From contig CALXLK010000005.1 in the NCBI GenBank assembly GCA_944389175.1, positions 74,848 to 138,847 on the forward strand: a DNA stretch of 64,000 nt, in the 5' to 3' direction. Of this stretch, positions 1 to 10,381 are shown in pieces. The stretch's first letter is position 1. Each line of letters starts with the position of its first letter. Source of the DNA: an uncultured Opitutales bacterium (GTDB lineage Bacteria; Verrucomicrobiota; Verrucomicrobiia; Opitutales; Intestinicryptomonadaceae). The position numbers were made by a program, and so were the translations under genes. The notes under the pieces were generated by a model. It saw nothing but the letters and a program-made list of their open reading frames with translations. It searched no databases and was not told where the DNA came from.

Positions 1-834
1 ATTTATCCATGAAGTCGTCAAAAACCATATTGCGTCGGCACCCTGCTCAAGCGCGGCCTGATAAACTCGATAAATGTTGTTTGCGCCCTCGCGGCCGGCC
101 GGCTGGGGCAGAAACTTGTACTTTAGATTATACTGCTTGCCGCGGACGCCGATGAGCTTGAGGCTCGAGTTGATAGGGTCTATCCATACGCCGGCAAGCT
201 TCTTGTTAAGGGGGGTAGCCGCCACCAGATTAGGCTGGAAAAAGCTCATCTGGGTGCCGCTGGTAATATCAAAGCACATGAGGTTAAACAGCGACGTCGA
301 AGGAAGCTGGTTGACGACCTTTTTAATATCCTCTCTGATAACCTTGTAAGTGTCAAGACCGCCGCGCTCGTCAGTCATCAAATACGGGCTTGCGTCAATG
401 CATATGAGAACCTTTTCCGCCTTGGTCGAAACGCCGAAAAGCCCGACCGTGGAAATTGGTATTTTCATGTTGGCGCTAATCTGCTTGTCGGAGATGGTCG
501 AAATGCCGCCGCCCGACATGATGGTCGCGGGAAGGTTAATCTTCACCTCCGGCGTATTGATATTGTTGGGGTTGGATATGCTTATGCGCTTCGTCAGCTT
601 TGAAGATTTCTTCTGCTGGCGCTCCACTTGCACTTTCTGCTGCTTTGGGGTAATGTCGAGCTTTTCCGTCACCGGCGGAGCCTTAAATTCGCTTTCGTCC
701 TCAAGCACAGTCTTGGTAACGACGTATCCGCCCAGCGAAACAAGCAGCGTAACCTGTATGGCCGCCACCACTACAAAGACTTTGTATATAAGCCCTTTTT
801 TCTCTTTCTTCGGATTAAAATGATGGAATTTCAT
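1..834 (-). CDS. membrane-anchored von Willebrand factor A-like protein (3' end outside window)
   Basis: Reading frame open from an ATG at 834 to the left window edge (278 codons, no stop reached), so the C-terminus is missing. A basic N-terminus is followed by one hydrophobic segment at about residues 16-39, then a charged linker (residues 45-90) and, from about residue 140, a segment KVLICIDASPYLMTDERGG that resembles the first strand and metal-site loop of a vWA domain. The usual D-x-S-x-S site reads D-A-S-P-Y (147-151), so metal binding may be impaired. It follows two exported TPR genes on the same strand with a 22-bp gap, which suggests an operon. Single-span periplasmic proteins beside TPR proteins often belong to ExbB/ExbD/TolQR-type envelope machines; that role is inference. 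The vWA assignment is from pattern only. Confidence 0.6.
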   Translation of the reverse strand, partial: MKFHHFNPKKEKKGLIYKVFVVVAAIQVTLLVSLGGYVVTKTVLEDESEFKAPPVTEKLDITPKQQKVQVERQQKKSSKLTKRISISNPNNINTPEVKINLPATIMSGGGISTISDKQISANMKIPISTVGLFGVSTKAEKVLICIDASPYLMTDERGGLDTYKVIREDIKKVVNQLPSTSLFNLMCFDITSGTQMSFFQPNLVAATPLNKKLAGVWIDPINSSLKLIGVRGKQYNLKYKFLPQPAGREGANNIYRVYQAALEQGADAIWFLTTSWIN

Positions 835-856
835 AGCAATGCAATATTCTTAAAAA

Positions 857-2053
857 TTACTCGTCCTCTTCATCGTCGTAGTCGTCTTCGTCCTCATGCG
901 AGACTTCCTCGGCGACTTTTTTCTTCTCTATCTTCACCATTTGCTTCGCGCCGAGCTTTGCATACTGGCTTTCCGGATACATCGAAGCTATCTGGCTAAA
1001 TATCTCGTTGGAGGCTACAAAACTCTTCATTGCCTTGTACGCCATGCCCGTCCTGTAGAGAAGCTCAGGCATGCAATCGCAAGAGACCTTTCCAAAGACA
1101 ATGCCTTCGGCATACGCATCGAGCGCCGCGCCGATGTCCGGCTTTTTGGGATCGGTTTCTTTCAGGTAGCCTTGAACCATCTTAAGCAGCGGATATGCGT
1201 CGGAATTTTTATTCACCTTGACGGCTCCAATGGAAACCTCGGCAGTCATTCTATTGCCCAAAAGCGCATCGCAGAATATGCCCCAGAGCTTAAACTGCGG
1301 CGCCGACGGATTATCCGAAGCCCCCAAACGGGCGTAGATGGGCAATATCTGCTTCACCATTCCGGCTCCCCTGAGAGCCGAAAGCAAGTCTATAACAGCA
1401 GGCGAAGCATCGTATTGAGAGGCGTTCTTTATTTCAAGATTGCCTACTATATCGAGGGCCTTCTGATATTGACCTTTTTTTACCAACGCATCAGCCACGC
1501 TAACGGCGGCGTTTATTATGGAAGAGTCGGCCTGGTCGATGGGCAGCGCCTTTGCAAAGGCGTAAGCCTCGTTGAGCCTGCCGACGTTCAACAGCGAATC
1601 CACAAAAATCTGCACGTACTCCTCAGAGGCGAACGCGCTCTGGCTAAGCCCAGCAACCGGTATAATCGGGTAGACTATCGGGCGCATATACAGCACCGCC
1701 GACTCCCAATCGCCCTTGTTATACGCCGCGCCCGCCTTGTTGAGCGCGTCTTTGTCGGCCTTGAGGACGAATTTGAACGTGTCAGAACCGGGCTCTACCT
1801 TTAATTCGGCCCCGGTGGCGTCTGTAAATACTATTGTTTTGCCGGCGGTCTCTTTGTAAACTACGGGGTTTTCCTTGCCGTTTACAAAATACGCCAGCTG
1901 CGCCTTTTTATCGGCGTAATCGCCCAAATACGACCTGTCCTCCCCGGCGGGTTTTGAAGCCGCCTGCTTGGCCTCCTGGGCGTAAACTGCGGCAACCGGC
2001 GCGGCAAACAAAGCCGCGACCGCAAAAATGAACGTTAATTTCGAATGTTTCAT
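857..2053 (-). CDS. exported TPR-like protein with acidic C-terminus
   Basis: About 398 residues. The ATG at 2053 gives a clean signal peptide (MKHSKLTF followed by a hydrophobic stretch ending AVYA-Q); an in-frame ATG two codons upstream (2059) is an equal alternative. The body is helical, Ala-rich and shows degenerate tetratricopeptide spacing (for example AAYNKGDWESAVLYMRP and LVKKGQYQKALDIVGNL). The last 20 or so residues are almost all Glu and Asp. It lies 18 bp after the 1005-residue TPR gene and before the membrane-anchored vWA-like gene, all on the minus strand, so the three are probably co-transcribed. TPR arrays mediate protein-protein contacts, and a periplasmic scaffold role is likely. 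No enzymatic motif was seen. Confidence 0.7.
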   Translation of the reverse strand: MKHSKLTFIFAVAALFAAPVAAVYAQEAKQAASKPAGEDRSYLGDYADKKAQLAYFVNGKENPVVYKETAGKTIVFTDATGAELKVEPGSDTFKFVLKADKDALNKAGAAYNKGDWESAVLYMRPIVYPIIPVAGLSQSAFASEEYVQIFVDSLLNVGRLNEAYAFAKALPIDQADSSIINAAVSVADALVKKGQYQKALDIVGNLEIKNASQYDASPAVIDLLSALRGAGMVKQILPIYARLGASDNPSAPQFKLWGIFCDALLGNRMTAEVSIGAVKVNKNSDAYPLLKMVQGYLKETDPKKPDIGAALDAYAEGIVFGKVSCDCMPELLYRTGMAYKAMKSFVASNEIFSQIASMYPESQYAKLGAKQMVKIEKKKVAEEVSHEDEDDYDDEEDE

Positions 2054-2071
2054 ATGCATATGCGCCGTTTT

Positions 2072-5000
2072 TTACAAAGTTTCGTTAAGGAGTTTTATTT
2101 CGTTGTATTCGGGAGAGGCCTTATTGGCAACATTGTTGATAAACTCGGTACATATCGACTTCGCCTCGGCGCCCTTTCCGTTCATAGACAGCAGCTTCGC
2201 CGCCTCCAAAACGGCCTTGCCTGTCCACTTATAGCAGTTTGCAAACCCCAGATAGCAGCGGTCGTAGTACATCAAAGCCGCGTCGACTTTGTTGTTGGAT
2301 CGCGACAATTCCCCGAGCTTGAAAAGAGCCTGCGCATGGGCTTCGCCGCGCCAGGCCGGCGAGCGCAATACCGTCTCGTACTCCTTGAAGGCCTTGGCTT
2401 TCTGGCCGAGGTTGGAGTAGGCGTCCCCCTTGCTTATTACAGCCTCGGCTGCGCGCGGATCGGCCGGAAACTCGTTTTCTATGGCCGTGTAAAGCTTGAG
2501 GACATCGCCCCACCTCTTTTGGCGCACCTCCAAGTCGGCATGGGCAAAGAGCGCGTCTATCTCATACTCGTACTCGTCGCGCGCCCGCGCCTCGGCGTAC
2601 GCCTTTCGCGCGGCATCGGCGCTGTATTTTTCGTTCTCCTTGCCTATCCAGACAAGCGTGCGGACAGAGGCCTTTTTAAAGTCGTCCTCGGTGAACATCT
2701 TGCTGTGGGGAACGGGCTTGCCGATATTGTCGAGCCCCATCATGATTCGGTATTCAAGCGTGACATTCTTGGCGGCCTTGGCGCGCTCGTATATGCCCTT
2801 GAATACGTCCTCGGTGCCCTTGGGATATTTTGCAATCTGGCCCTCGTACTTGGCAAGCAAATCCTCGAGAACCTTCGTATTCTTTAACAGGGCAGCCCCG
2901 TAGGCCCTGTCGCGCTTGAAGCTTTCGTAGAGGCGCCTGTCAATCTTGGGATGCGCCTGGAAATAGCGGTATCTCTGGGCGGGAACCGATATCATCTCAG
3001 CCAGAAGCTTTTTATCGGAAAGGAGCTTCTTGATGAATTCCACGGTGGCCTGCATCTTGGCGTAATTTTCTTTGTACATCTTATCGTACTCGAGAATCAT
3101 TCTGTCAACCGCATCGTCCTTGCAGTTGCCGCCGCCGCGCTCTATCGCCTTTTCAAACTCCATGAGCGCATCCGCGGGCCGGCCGAGCATTTCAAGAGCC
3201 TTGCCCTTGTTGTAGGAGGCCTCTGTGAGGTTGCCCTTGGGATACTTGGCTATGTAAGTGTCCATGAGCTTGGCCTCTTCCTCGTACTTGTCGACGTTGT
3301 GCAGCAGCTTGGCGCCCTGCATATACGCATTTGTTATAAAAGTCTTGTTCTTGGTGCACTTTTCAACGGCCATGTAATGGGCCATTGCCAAATCGACGGC
3401 GTTTACATTTGCATAAATGTCGCCGAGGAAGAACTCGACCTCGCCGCGCAAAGCGCTGGAGGGGAACTTCTGCAGAAATTCCTCGAGCGTGTCGCGCGCC
3501 GCGGTATAGTGCCCGGCGCCGAAAGCCGATACGCCGCAGCGGTACGTGCCGTCTTCGACATAGATGCCAATCGGAAAACTGTCTATCATGCCTCGGAACA
3601 TCTTCATCGCCGGCTCAAATTCCGACTTTGCCATGTATCCCATTCCGGCCCAATACATGCAAGACTCGGATATGGACGAATCGGGGTATTTCTTGATGTA
3701 TTGCGTAAAAGTTTTTATCATCATGTCCGGCTTTTTCAAATCCAGCCAGGTCTTGCCCATGAGGAAAATCACGTCTTTCGACTGCCTCGTGGTGTCGCCG
3801 TTTTCGTCGATAAACTTCATGGCGTTGGCAAAGAAGGCCTCGTAGTCCTTCTTGCCAAGATAATACTGTATTATGCCAAGTTCGACGTCCTTTACATACT
3901 GCCCCTCCTCGAACTTTTCAAGGTACTCTTTGCTCAGCTGGTACATGGTGTCGAGCTTGTTCACGCGCAGCGCGCAGACTATCGTGGCAAAATAGAAGTC
4001 CTCTATGTTCTTGTGGTCGGGGAAAGTCTTTGTCAGCTGCCAGTACGCCCAGAAGCTTTCGTAATTGCGCTCGGTGCGCAGATAGTTGTTCGCCGCGCGC
4101 GCCATCATGTCGGAAGCTATGTCGGGGACGCTCTTTGCCATTTTTATCATGGAATCAAGCGTCTTTACCTGGTTCGAATACTCCGTTATAAGCGGGCTCG
4201 CCGCATTCAGCGCCTTGACGGCGTTTAGCTTCTTCTGCTCCGCGGCCTTGAAGGCCTCAAGGTTCTTGGCCATGACGTCGCGGCTGAAGAACATATTGAA
4301 GAACACGGAAGCGTCCCCGAATTTCTCGCGACGGGAAAGCTCGTCGCCGGCTGTGATAAATGCTATATTGAGAGCCGGGTCGTTTCTGGCAATGGTATTG
4401 TAAACCATGTACGGTATGTACTTCTTGGCCTCGTCAAAATTTTTCTCGGCAATGGCGCTCTGAATGAGAGCCGATGCGCCGAATACCTTGTCCTCGCGCG
4501 TAGTGCCCTGCTCGAGAATCCTCTTAAACCACGGCTGGCCTATTTTCCACTTTCTATTATTATAGAGAACTTGGCATATGCGCTTGAGAACTTCATAGCG
4601 CTCCTTGTTGGTAAGCTTCATGGCGTAGGGAAGCTTTAGGAGCATCGCGCGCGTCTCGACGGCGTTTTCAAAGTCCTGAACAGCCTCGTAGCAGTTGGCC
4701 TTCGTCTTGATCGCGTCGACGGCGAACTCGCCGTCGGGATAATTTTTTATTACTTTGTCGAAGCCGTCGATGGCCTTGGCTACGAGCTTCTGGTCGGAAG
4801 AGCCGCCGGCGTCGTATTCCTGCAAATACCCGTAGGCCTCAAAAAAGTAAAACTGCTGCAACAGCGCCCTCAACGACTTGTCTTCGGATGGCTCTATGCG
4901 TTTGATAAGTTCGGCTATGTATGGGCGCGCCTCAAGGTATCTGCGAGCGTTTGCAAGACTTGTAGCCTCGTCCCTGAGCTCGGTTGTGCTCATGCCCGAG

Positions 5001-5089
5001 ACGTCCTGCGCGGAGGCGGAACCGGAAAACGCCGCCGCCAGCAATAACACGGATACTGTTTTTGCTATGATATTTCTTTTAAACTTCAT
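2072..5089 (-). CDS. large exported tetratricopeptide-repeat protein
   Basis: A 1005-residue protein with a typical signal peptide (MKFKRNIIAKT, hydrophobic core, cleavage near SGSASA-Q). Nearly the whole mature chain consists of TPR-like helical pairs; clear units include DKVIKNYPDGEFAVDAIKTK, TQYIKKYPDSSISESCMYWAG and TAIENEFPADPRAAEAVISK, in the style of YbgF/CpoB and BamD proteins that act in the periplasm. No catalytic motif or membrane segment follows the signal. It is the first gene of a minus-strand cluster with a second TPR protein and a vWA-like membrane protein. An envelope-assembly or energised-transport accessory role is an inference from fold and neighbours. The start at 5089 is fixed by the signal peptide. 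Confidence 0.75.
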   Translation of the reverse strand: MKFKRNIIAKTVSVLLLAAAFSGSASAQDVSGMSTTELRDEATSLANARRYLEARPYIAELIKRIEPSEDKSLRALLQQFYFFEAYGYLQEYDAGGSSDQKLVAKAIDGFDKVIKNYPDGEFAVDAIKTKANCYEAVQDFENAVETRAMLLKLPYAMKLTNKERYEVLKRICQVLYNNRKWKIGQPWFKRILEQGTTREDKVFGASALIQSAIAEKNFDEAKKYIPYMVYNTIARNDPALNIAFITAGDELSRREKFGDASVFFNMFFSRDVMAKNLEAFKAAEQKKLNAVKALNAASPLITEYSNQVKTLDSMIKMAKSVPDIASDMMARAANNYLRTERNYESFWAYWQLTKTFPDHKNIEDFYFATIVCALRVNKLDTMYQLSKEYLEKFEEGQYVKDVELGIIQYYLGKKDYEAFFANAMKFIDENGDTTRQSKDVIFLMGKTWLDLKKPDMMIKTFTQYIKKYPDSSISESCMYWAGMGYMAKSEFEPAMKMFRGMIDSFPIGIYVEDGTYRCGVSAFGAGHYTAARDTLEEFLQKFPSSALRGEVEFFLGDIYANVNAVDLAMAHYMAVEKCTKNKTFITNAYMQGAKLLHNVDKYEEEAKLMDTYIAKYPKGNLTEASYNKGKALEMLGRPADALMEFEKAIERGGGNCKDDAVDRMILEYDKMYKENYAKMQATVEFIKKLLSDKKLLAEMISVPAQRYRYFQAHPKIDRRLYESFKRDRAYGAALLKNTKVLEDLLAKYEGQIAKYPKGTEDVFKGIYERAKAAKNVTLEYRIMMGLDNIGKPVPHSKMFTEDDFKKASVRTLVWIGKENEKYSADAARKAYAEARARDEYEYEIDALFAHADLEVRQKRWGDVLKLYTAIENEFPADPRAAEAVISKGDAYSNLGQKAKAFKEYETVLRSPAWRGEAHAQALFKLGELSRSNNKVDAALMYYDRCYLGFANCYKWTGKAVLEAAKLLSMNGKGAEAKSICTEFINNVANKASPEYNEIKLLNETL

Positions 5090-5344
5090 CTTATGTTTCG
5101 TTAAAATTTTCCGTATTATGGAGCCGCAAAAAAAATAGTAAATATTTTTTGCAAACCCCAGACCGTATTAAGATTGTCGATTGAATAGTTAATTTGCGTT
5201 TTTTTCCAGCTTTTTTTTTGCCCAATGCGCAGACGCCTTAAAAAATTGTTGAAGAAAAGCCTCAAAGGTGTAAAGTCGGACAATTATTAAGATGCTATGC
5301 GCACATTGGCGCTGTAAATGTAGACACAAAAAACAAGACGAAGT
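5090..5344. promoter_or_regulatory. divergent intergenic region between the TPR cluster and ilvB
   Basis: This A/T-rich stretch of 255 bases separates two divergently read genes, so it should hold both promoters. Runs of A and T occur at 5128-5150 and 5199-5220. I could not pick a convincing -35/-10 pair, and no strong Shine-Dalgarno site precedes either start codon. Confidence 0.35.
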
Positions 5345-7135
5345 ATGAATAAGACGAAAAAAAGACCCGAAGAAAAATCCAAAGCGCAAACTCCGATGAA
5401 GGGGGCCGACGTACTGGTCAGATGCTTGGAAAATGAAGGGGTCGACACTCTTTTTGCCTATCCCGGCGGACAATCGATAGACTTGCACGATTCGTTCTCG
5501 AAGTCTAAGAAGATACGCGTGATACTGCCCAGGCATGAACAGGGCTGCGGCTTCATGGCCCAGGGATACGCCCGCGCCACCGGAAAGGTCGGCGTATGCA
5601 TGGCAACCAGCGGCCCGGGAGCCATGAATCTGCTGACCACCATTTCCGACGCGTTTATGGACAGCATTCCCATGGTGGCAATCACCGGACAGGTTTTCCA
5701 GAAGATGATAGGCAAGAGCGCCTTCCAGGAAACCGACGTCTTTGGAATGACCCTTCCGGTAGTAAAGCACAGCTATCTTGTCCTGGAGGCGGAAAAAATA
5801 CCGCAGATAATAAAGGAGGCCTTTAAGATAGCAAAGACCGGGCGCCCCGGCCCCGTCGTCATAGACCTGCCAAAGGACGTCCAGCAGAAAGTTTTTGTGC
5901 CCGACTTCGACGCCGAACCCGACCTGCCCGGGCTCCCGCCCGTGCCGCACGCCGACGACGCAAACCTTGAAGAGCTCCTCGATTTAATTTCGAAATCAAA
6001 GCAACCAGTGGTCTACGCCGGCGGCGGCGTTATCTCTGCCGACGCGTCCAAAGAGCTGCGCCAGTTTACCGACATGCTCGACCTGCCCGTGGCCACAACG
6101 CTCATGGGCATGGGAGTTGCCGATCCGTTCGAAAAGAAGAATCTATATTGGTTTGGCATGCACGGCACGTATGTGGGCAACCGCGCCGTATTTGAGTCGG
6201 ACTTGCTAATAGCAGTCGGCGCGCGTTTTTCGGACAGAATTACCGGCACTGTCAGCAAGTTTGCCCCTCATGCGACCATAGTGCACATCGACATAGACGT
6301 AGCCGAGGAAAACAAGAACGTCAAAGCCGCCCTTCCCATCACAAGCGACGTCAAATACGCGCTTGCGCGTCTCATTCAGCTGGCAAAGAAGCGGCGCATG
6401 TCCAAGCCTAACTTAAAAGATTGGCTTGAAAAGATAGAGCAATGGAAGGCAAAATACAACTATCCCTTTGCCTACAGGAACCGCAAGCACATAACCGCGC
6501 AGGAGGCCATAGCGACCCTCTACAACGTCAGCAAGGGAAAGCTTACAATAACAACCGGCGTGGGCCAGCACCAGATGTGGACTCCGCAAAACTACATATT
6601 TACCAGGCCGCGCCAGTTTTTAAGTTCGTTGGGCGCGGGCACGATGGGCTTTGGCTTGCCCGCCGCGCTCGGGGCGAAAGTTGCCCTGCCCGGCGAGGAG
6701 GTTGTCGATATAGACGGCGACGGTTCATTCCAGATGAATATCCAGGAAATGGCCACTGCGGTTGCCGAACATATTCCGGTGAAGGTTCTGCTAATAAACA
6801 ACCAATTCCTGGGAATGGTCATGCAGTGGCAAGACTTGCTCTTCAAGAGCAACTACGCCAACACTGTTCTTTCGATAGACAAAAACAATATTGGCGGCCC
6901 CGAAAACCTCAAGGCAATCTATCCGGATTACTGCAAGATAGCCGAGGGCTACGAGTGGGAAGCCGCGCGGGTCTATAAAAAAGAGGACCTCAAAGGCGCA
7001 ATAGAGAAGATGCTCGCCTCCAAGAGGCCTTATCTGCTCGAGGTTATAACAGAGCACGACGAACACGTGCTGCCGTTTATCCCGCCGGGAAAATCGGCCG
7101 AAGACATAATTACAATCAAACCAGCAAAGGATTAA
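5345..7135 (+). CDS. ilvB: acetolactate synthase, large (catalytic) subunit
   Basis: A 596-residue thiamine-diphosphate enzyme that condenses two pyruvates to 2-acetolactate, or pyruvate with 2-oxobutyrate, in the first common step of valine, leucine and isoleucine synthesis. Domain order is standard. The N-terminal TPP pyrimidine domain has the catalytic Glu65 in RHEQG and the ATSGPGAMN loop near 87-95. A central FAD-type domain follows. The C-terminal TPP/Mg domain has GDG at 458-460 and NN at 485-486. The length equals the family norm, apart from a short basic N-terminal extension of about 17 residues. No regulatory small subunit (ilvN/ilvH) follows; a cyclophilin gene starts 3 bp after the stop. 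Catabolic acetolactate synthases share the fold, but the long [10 protein letters not shown] and [11 protein letters not shown] segments fit the biosynthetic type. Confidence 0.93.
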   Translation: MNKTKKRPEEKSKAQTPMKGADVLVRCLENEGVDTLFAYPGGQSIDLHDSFSKSKKIRVILPRHEQGCGFMAQGYARATGKVGVCMATSGPGAMNLLTTISDAFMDSIPMVAITGQVFQKMIGKSAFQETDVFGMTLPVVKHSYLVLEAEKIPQIIKEAFKIAKTGRPGPVVIDLPKDVQQKVFVPDFDAEPDLPGLPPVPHADDANLEELLDLISKSKQPVVYAGGGVISADASKELRQFTDMLDLPVATTLMGMGVADPFEKKNLYWFGMHGTYVGNRAVFESDLLIAVGARFSDRITGTVSKFAPHATIVHIDIDVAEENKNVKAALPITSDVKYALARLIQLAKKRRMSKPNLKDWLEKIEQWKAKYNYPFAYRNRKHITAQEAIATLYNVSKGKLTITTGVGQHQMWTPQNYIFTRPRQFLSSLGAGTMGFGLPAALGAKVALPGEEVVDIDGDGSFQMNIQEMATAVAEHIPVKVLLINNQFLGMVMQWQDLLFKSNYANTVLSIDKNNIGGPENLKAIYPDYCKIAEGYEWEAARVYKKEDLKGAIEKMLASKRPYLLEVITEHDEHVLPFIPPGKSAEDIITIKPAKD

Positions 7136-7138
7136 TTC

Positions 7139-7618
7139 ATGAAAAAAGACCTTTTTGCCACGATAAAGACAAACCGCGGCGACATAAAGATCCGCCTATA
7201 CCCGGACATCGCGCCCAAGACCTGCGAAAACTTCGCGACTCTGGCCAAGAAAGGCTACTACGACGGCGTTATATTCCACCGCGTAATCAAGGAGTTTATG
7301 ATTCAGGGCGGCGACCCCACGGGAACGGGCTGCGGAGGAGAGTCGTGCTGGGGCGGAACATTCGAGGACGAATGCGACCCCAACGTATCCTTCGACAAAA
7401 AGGGTCTCATTGCAATGGCAAATGCGGGCCCCGGAACAAACGGCAGCCAGTTTTTTATAACGACCGCCCTGACGCCGTGGCTGCACATGCACCACACTAT
7501 TTTCGGCGAAGTAGTCGACGGATACGATGTCGTTGAAAAGATTGAAAATTGCCGCACGGGCTTCATGGACAAGCCCCTCGAAGAACAAAAAATTCTTTCC
7601 GTGGAAATATCGCAATAG
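7139..7618 (+). CDS. peptidyl-prolyl cis-trans isomerase, cyclophilin type
   Basis: A compact 159-residue cyclophilin without signal peptide, so probably cytoplasmic; it speeds cis-trans isomerisation of X-Pro bonds during folding. Hallmarks seen are FHRVIKEFMIQGGDPTGTG (catalytic Arg in FHR, plus the Gln), AMANAGPGTNGSQFFIT and the PWLHMHHTIFGEV segment with the conserved Trp. Two extra Cys-containing turns (GCGGESCWGG) match the common short bacterial type. It begins 3 bp after ilvB and is followed by an intrinsic terminator, so the two genes almost certainly share a transcript. A functional link to branched-chain amino acid synthesis is not apparent. Confidence 0.93.
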   Translation: MKKDLFATIKTNRGDIKIRLYPDIAPKTCENFATLAKKGYYDGVIFHRVIKEFMIQGGDPTGTGCGGESCWGGTFEDECDPNVSFDKKGLIAMANAGPGTNGSQFFITTALTPWLHMHHTIFGEVVDGYDVVEKIENCRTGFMDKPLEEQKILSVEISQ

Positions 7619-7675
7619 CTACCGCTGTCATGGCATAACATGCCCGCGGAGAATTTTCGGCTAAAGAAAAGTAAG

Positions 7676-7701
7676 AAAGGCGCGCGTTCGCGCCTTTTTT
7701 T
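7676..7701 (+). terminator. intrinsic terminator of ilvB-cyclophilin operon
   Basis: A perfect 9-bp stem, AAAGGCGCG (7676-7684) with CGCGCCTTT (7689-7697), a 4-base loop and a T run to 7701. It lies 57 bp after the cyclophilin stop. Confidence 0.9.
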
Positions 7702-7930
7702 GTGCCCGGGGTAAATCGCGCCTTTTGTCGGCCAATTCATGCGAAAAAAATGGAATGCGCTAACAGACATGCGAAGTTAGTGTTGATACAAGCCGAATAG
7801 AGCTTGCTGCCATATTTCGAATCGTACCGACGCGCAAAAGAATGCAAAAAAAACAAGCGCTCTTTTTACTTTAATTATTTTCCGCACCGTCCATGGCAAT
7901 TCAAGTAAAGATGCGCAAGGGGGCTCGAAC
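7702..7930. other. intergenic space between convergent transcription units
   Basis: Part of a 374-base gap (7619-7992) between two convergent genes. Apart from the two terminators that bracket it, I see no open frame with coding character, RNA gene or repeat. Confidence 0.5.
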
Positions 7931-7977
7931 AAAAAAAAGCGGCGCCGAACTTCCCGCTTTGGGATTGTCGGCGCCGC
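7931..7977 (-). terminator. intrinsic terminator of the GH2 gene
   Basis: On the minus strand the 10-bp stem GCGGCGCCGA (7968-7977) pairs with TCGGCGCCGC (7939-7948) and is followed by eight T residues (7931-7938). It lies 16 bp past the GH2 stop codon. Confidence 0.85.
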
Positions 7978-7992
7978 GCATACATATGGAAA

Positions 7993-9828
<1,836 letters not shown>

Positions 9829-9866
9829 ATTTTGTTTCGGATATTTGTTGTTAGTTAGGTGAAAAT

Positions 9867-10280
9867 CTAAACATTCTCATAACCGGAAATTGCACTTGCA
9901 AGCGTCATCCAGCCGAGCGAATTTTTCAGGGAATCGTTTGCGGCCTTCCACACGTTGCGCGCCGCGCACGACCCGCACCGGCTGCAGCACCCCGGAGAGT
10001 CGAGACAATCGACTATCGAAAGCTTCCCCTCCATGGCCTCAAATACCTCCAAAATCGAAATCGAACTTGGGCTTCTTGCCAATACATAGCCGCCCTTAAC
10101 GCCTCGTATAGACTTTATGAGGCCAGCATTGCGCAACTTAAGCGTCAGCGCCCCAGCATACTTTGACGATATTCCCTGCGATTGGGCAATGTCTTTAATC
10201 ATGCGCGGAGAACCGTTTGAATGGACTGCGATGTCGATCAATATGCGCAAACCGTAGCGCCCTTTCGTGGAAACTTTCAT
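9867..10280 (-). CDS. Rrf2-family transcriptional regulator with Cys cluster
   Basis: A 137-residue winged-helix regulator. The start MKVSTKGRYGLRILIDIA and the wing RGVKGGYVLARSP are diagnostic of the Rrf2 family (IscR, NsrR, RsrR, CymR). The C-terminal half has Cys at 92, 98, 99, 102 and 105 (DCLDSPGCCSRCGSC), so it probably binds an iron-sulfur cluster and senses iron-sulfur supply, redox state or nitric oxide. Spacing is denser than the three-Cys pattern of IscR. No isc or suf gene is nearby. The GH2 gene lies 38 bp downstream and could be read through. The divergent EF-hand protein gene begins about 100 bp away, so its promoter lies close to this regulator's own. Target genes are unknown. 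Confidence 0.9.
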   Translation of the reverse strand: MKVSTKGRYGLRILIDIAVHSNGSPRMIKDIAQSQGISSKYAGALTLKLRNAGLIKSIRGVKGGYVLARSPSSISILEVFEAMEGKLSIVDCLDSPGCCSRCGSCAARNVWKAANDSLKNSLGWMTLASAISGYENV

Positions 10281-10342
10281 AAAAGTCTATAAAAATGCTT
10301 AGATTTTGTTTTTCAAGCAAAAAAAAGGATGGTAAAAGATTG

Positions 10343-10371
10343 TTGACAAGGCCGGGGGCGAACCAAATACT
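10343..10371 (+). promoter_or_regulatory. possible sigma70-type promoter for the EF-hand protein gene
   Basis: TTGACA at 10343-10348 is a perfect -35 box, followed after 17 bp by AATACT (4 of 6 to TATAAT). A start of transcription near 10378 would leave almost no leader before the ATG at 10382. It lies inside the frame if translation instead began at 10295, which argues for the later start. Confidence 0.4.
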
Positions 10372-10381
10372 GGGCGGCCGT

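Noticed and set aside
10295..10381. Upstream extension of the EF-hand protein by 29 residues
   Set aside because: It is basic and unlike the rest, overlaps a good -35 box, and leaves only 14 bases to the divergent Rrf2 gene.
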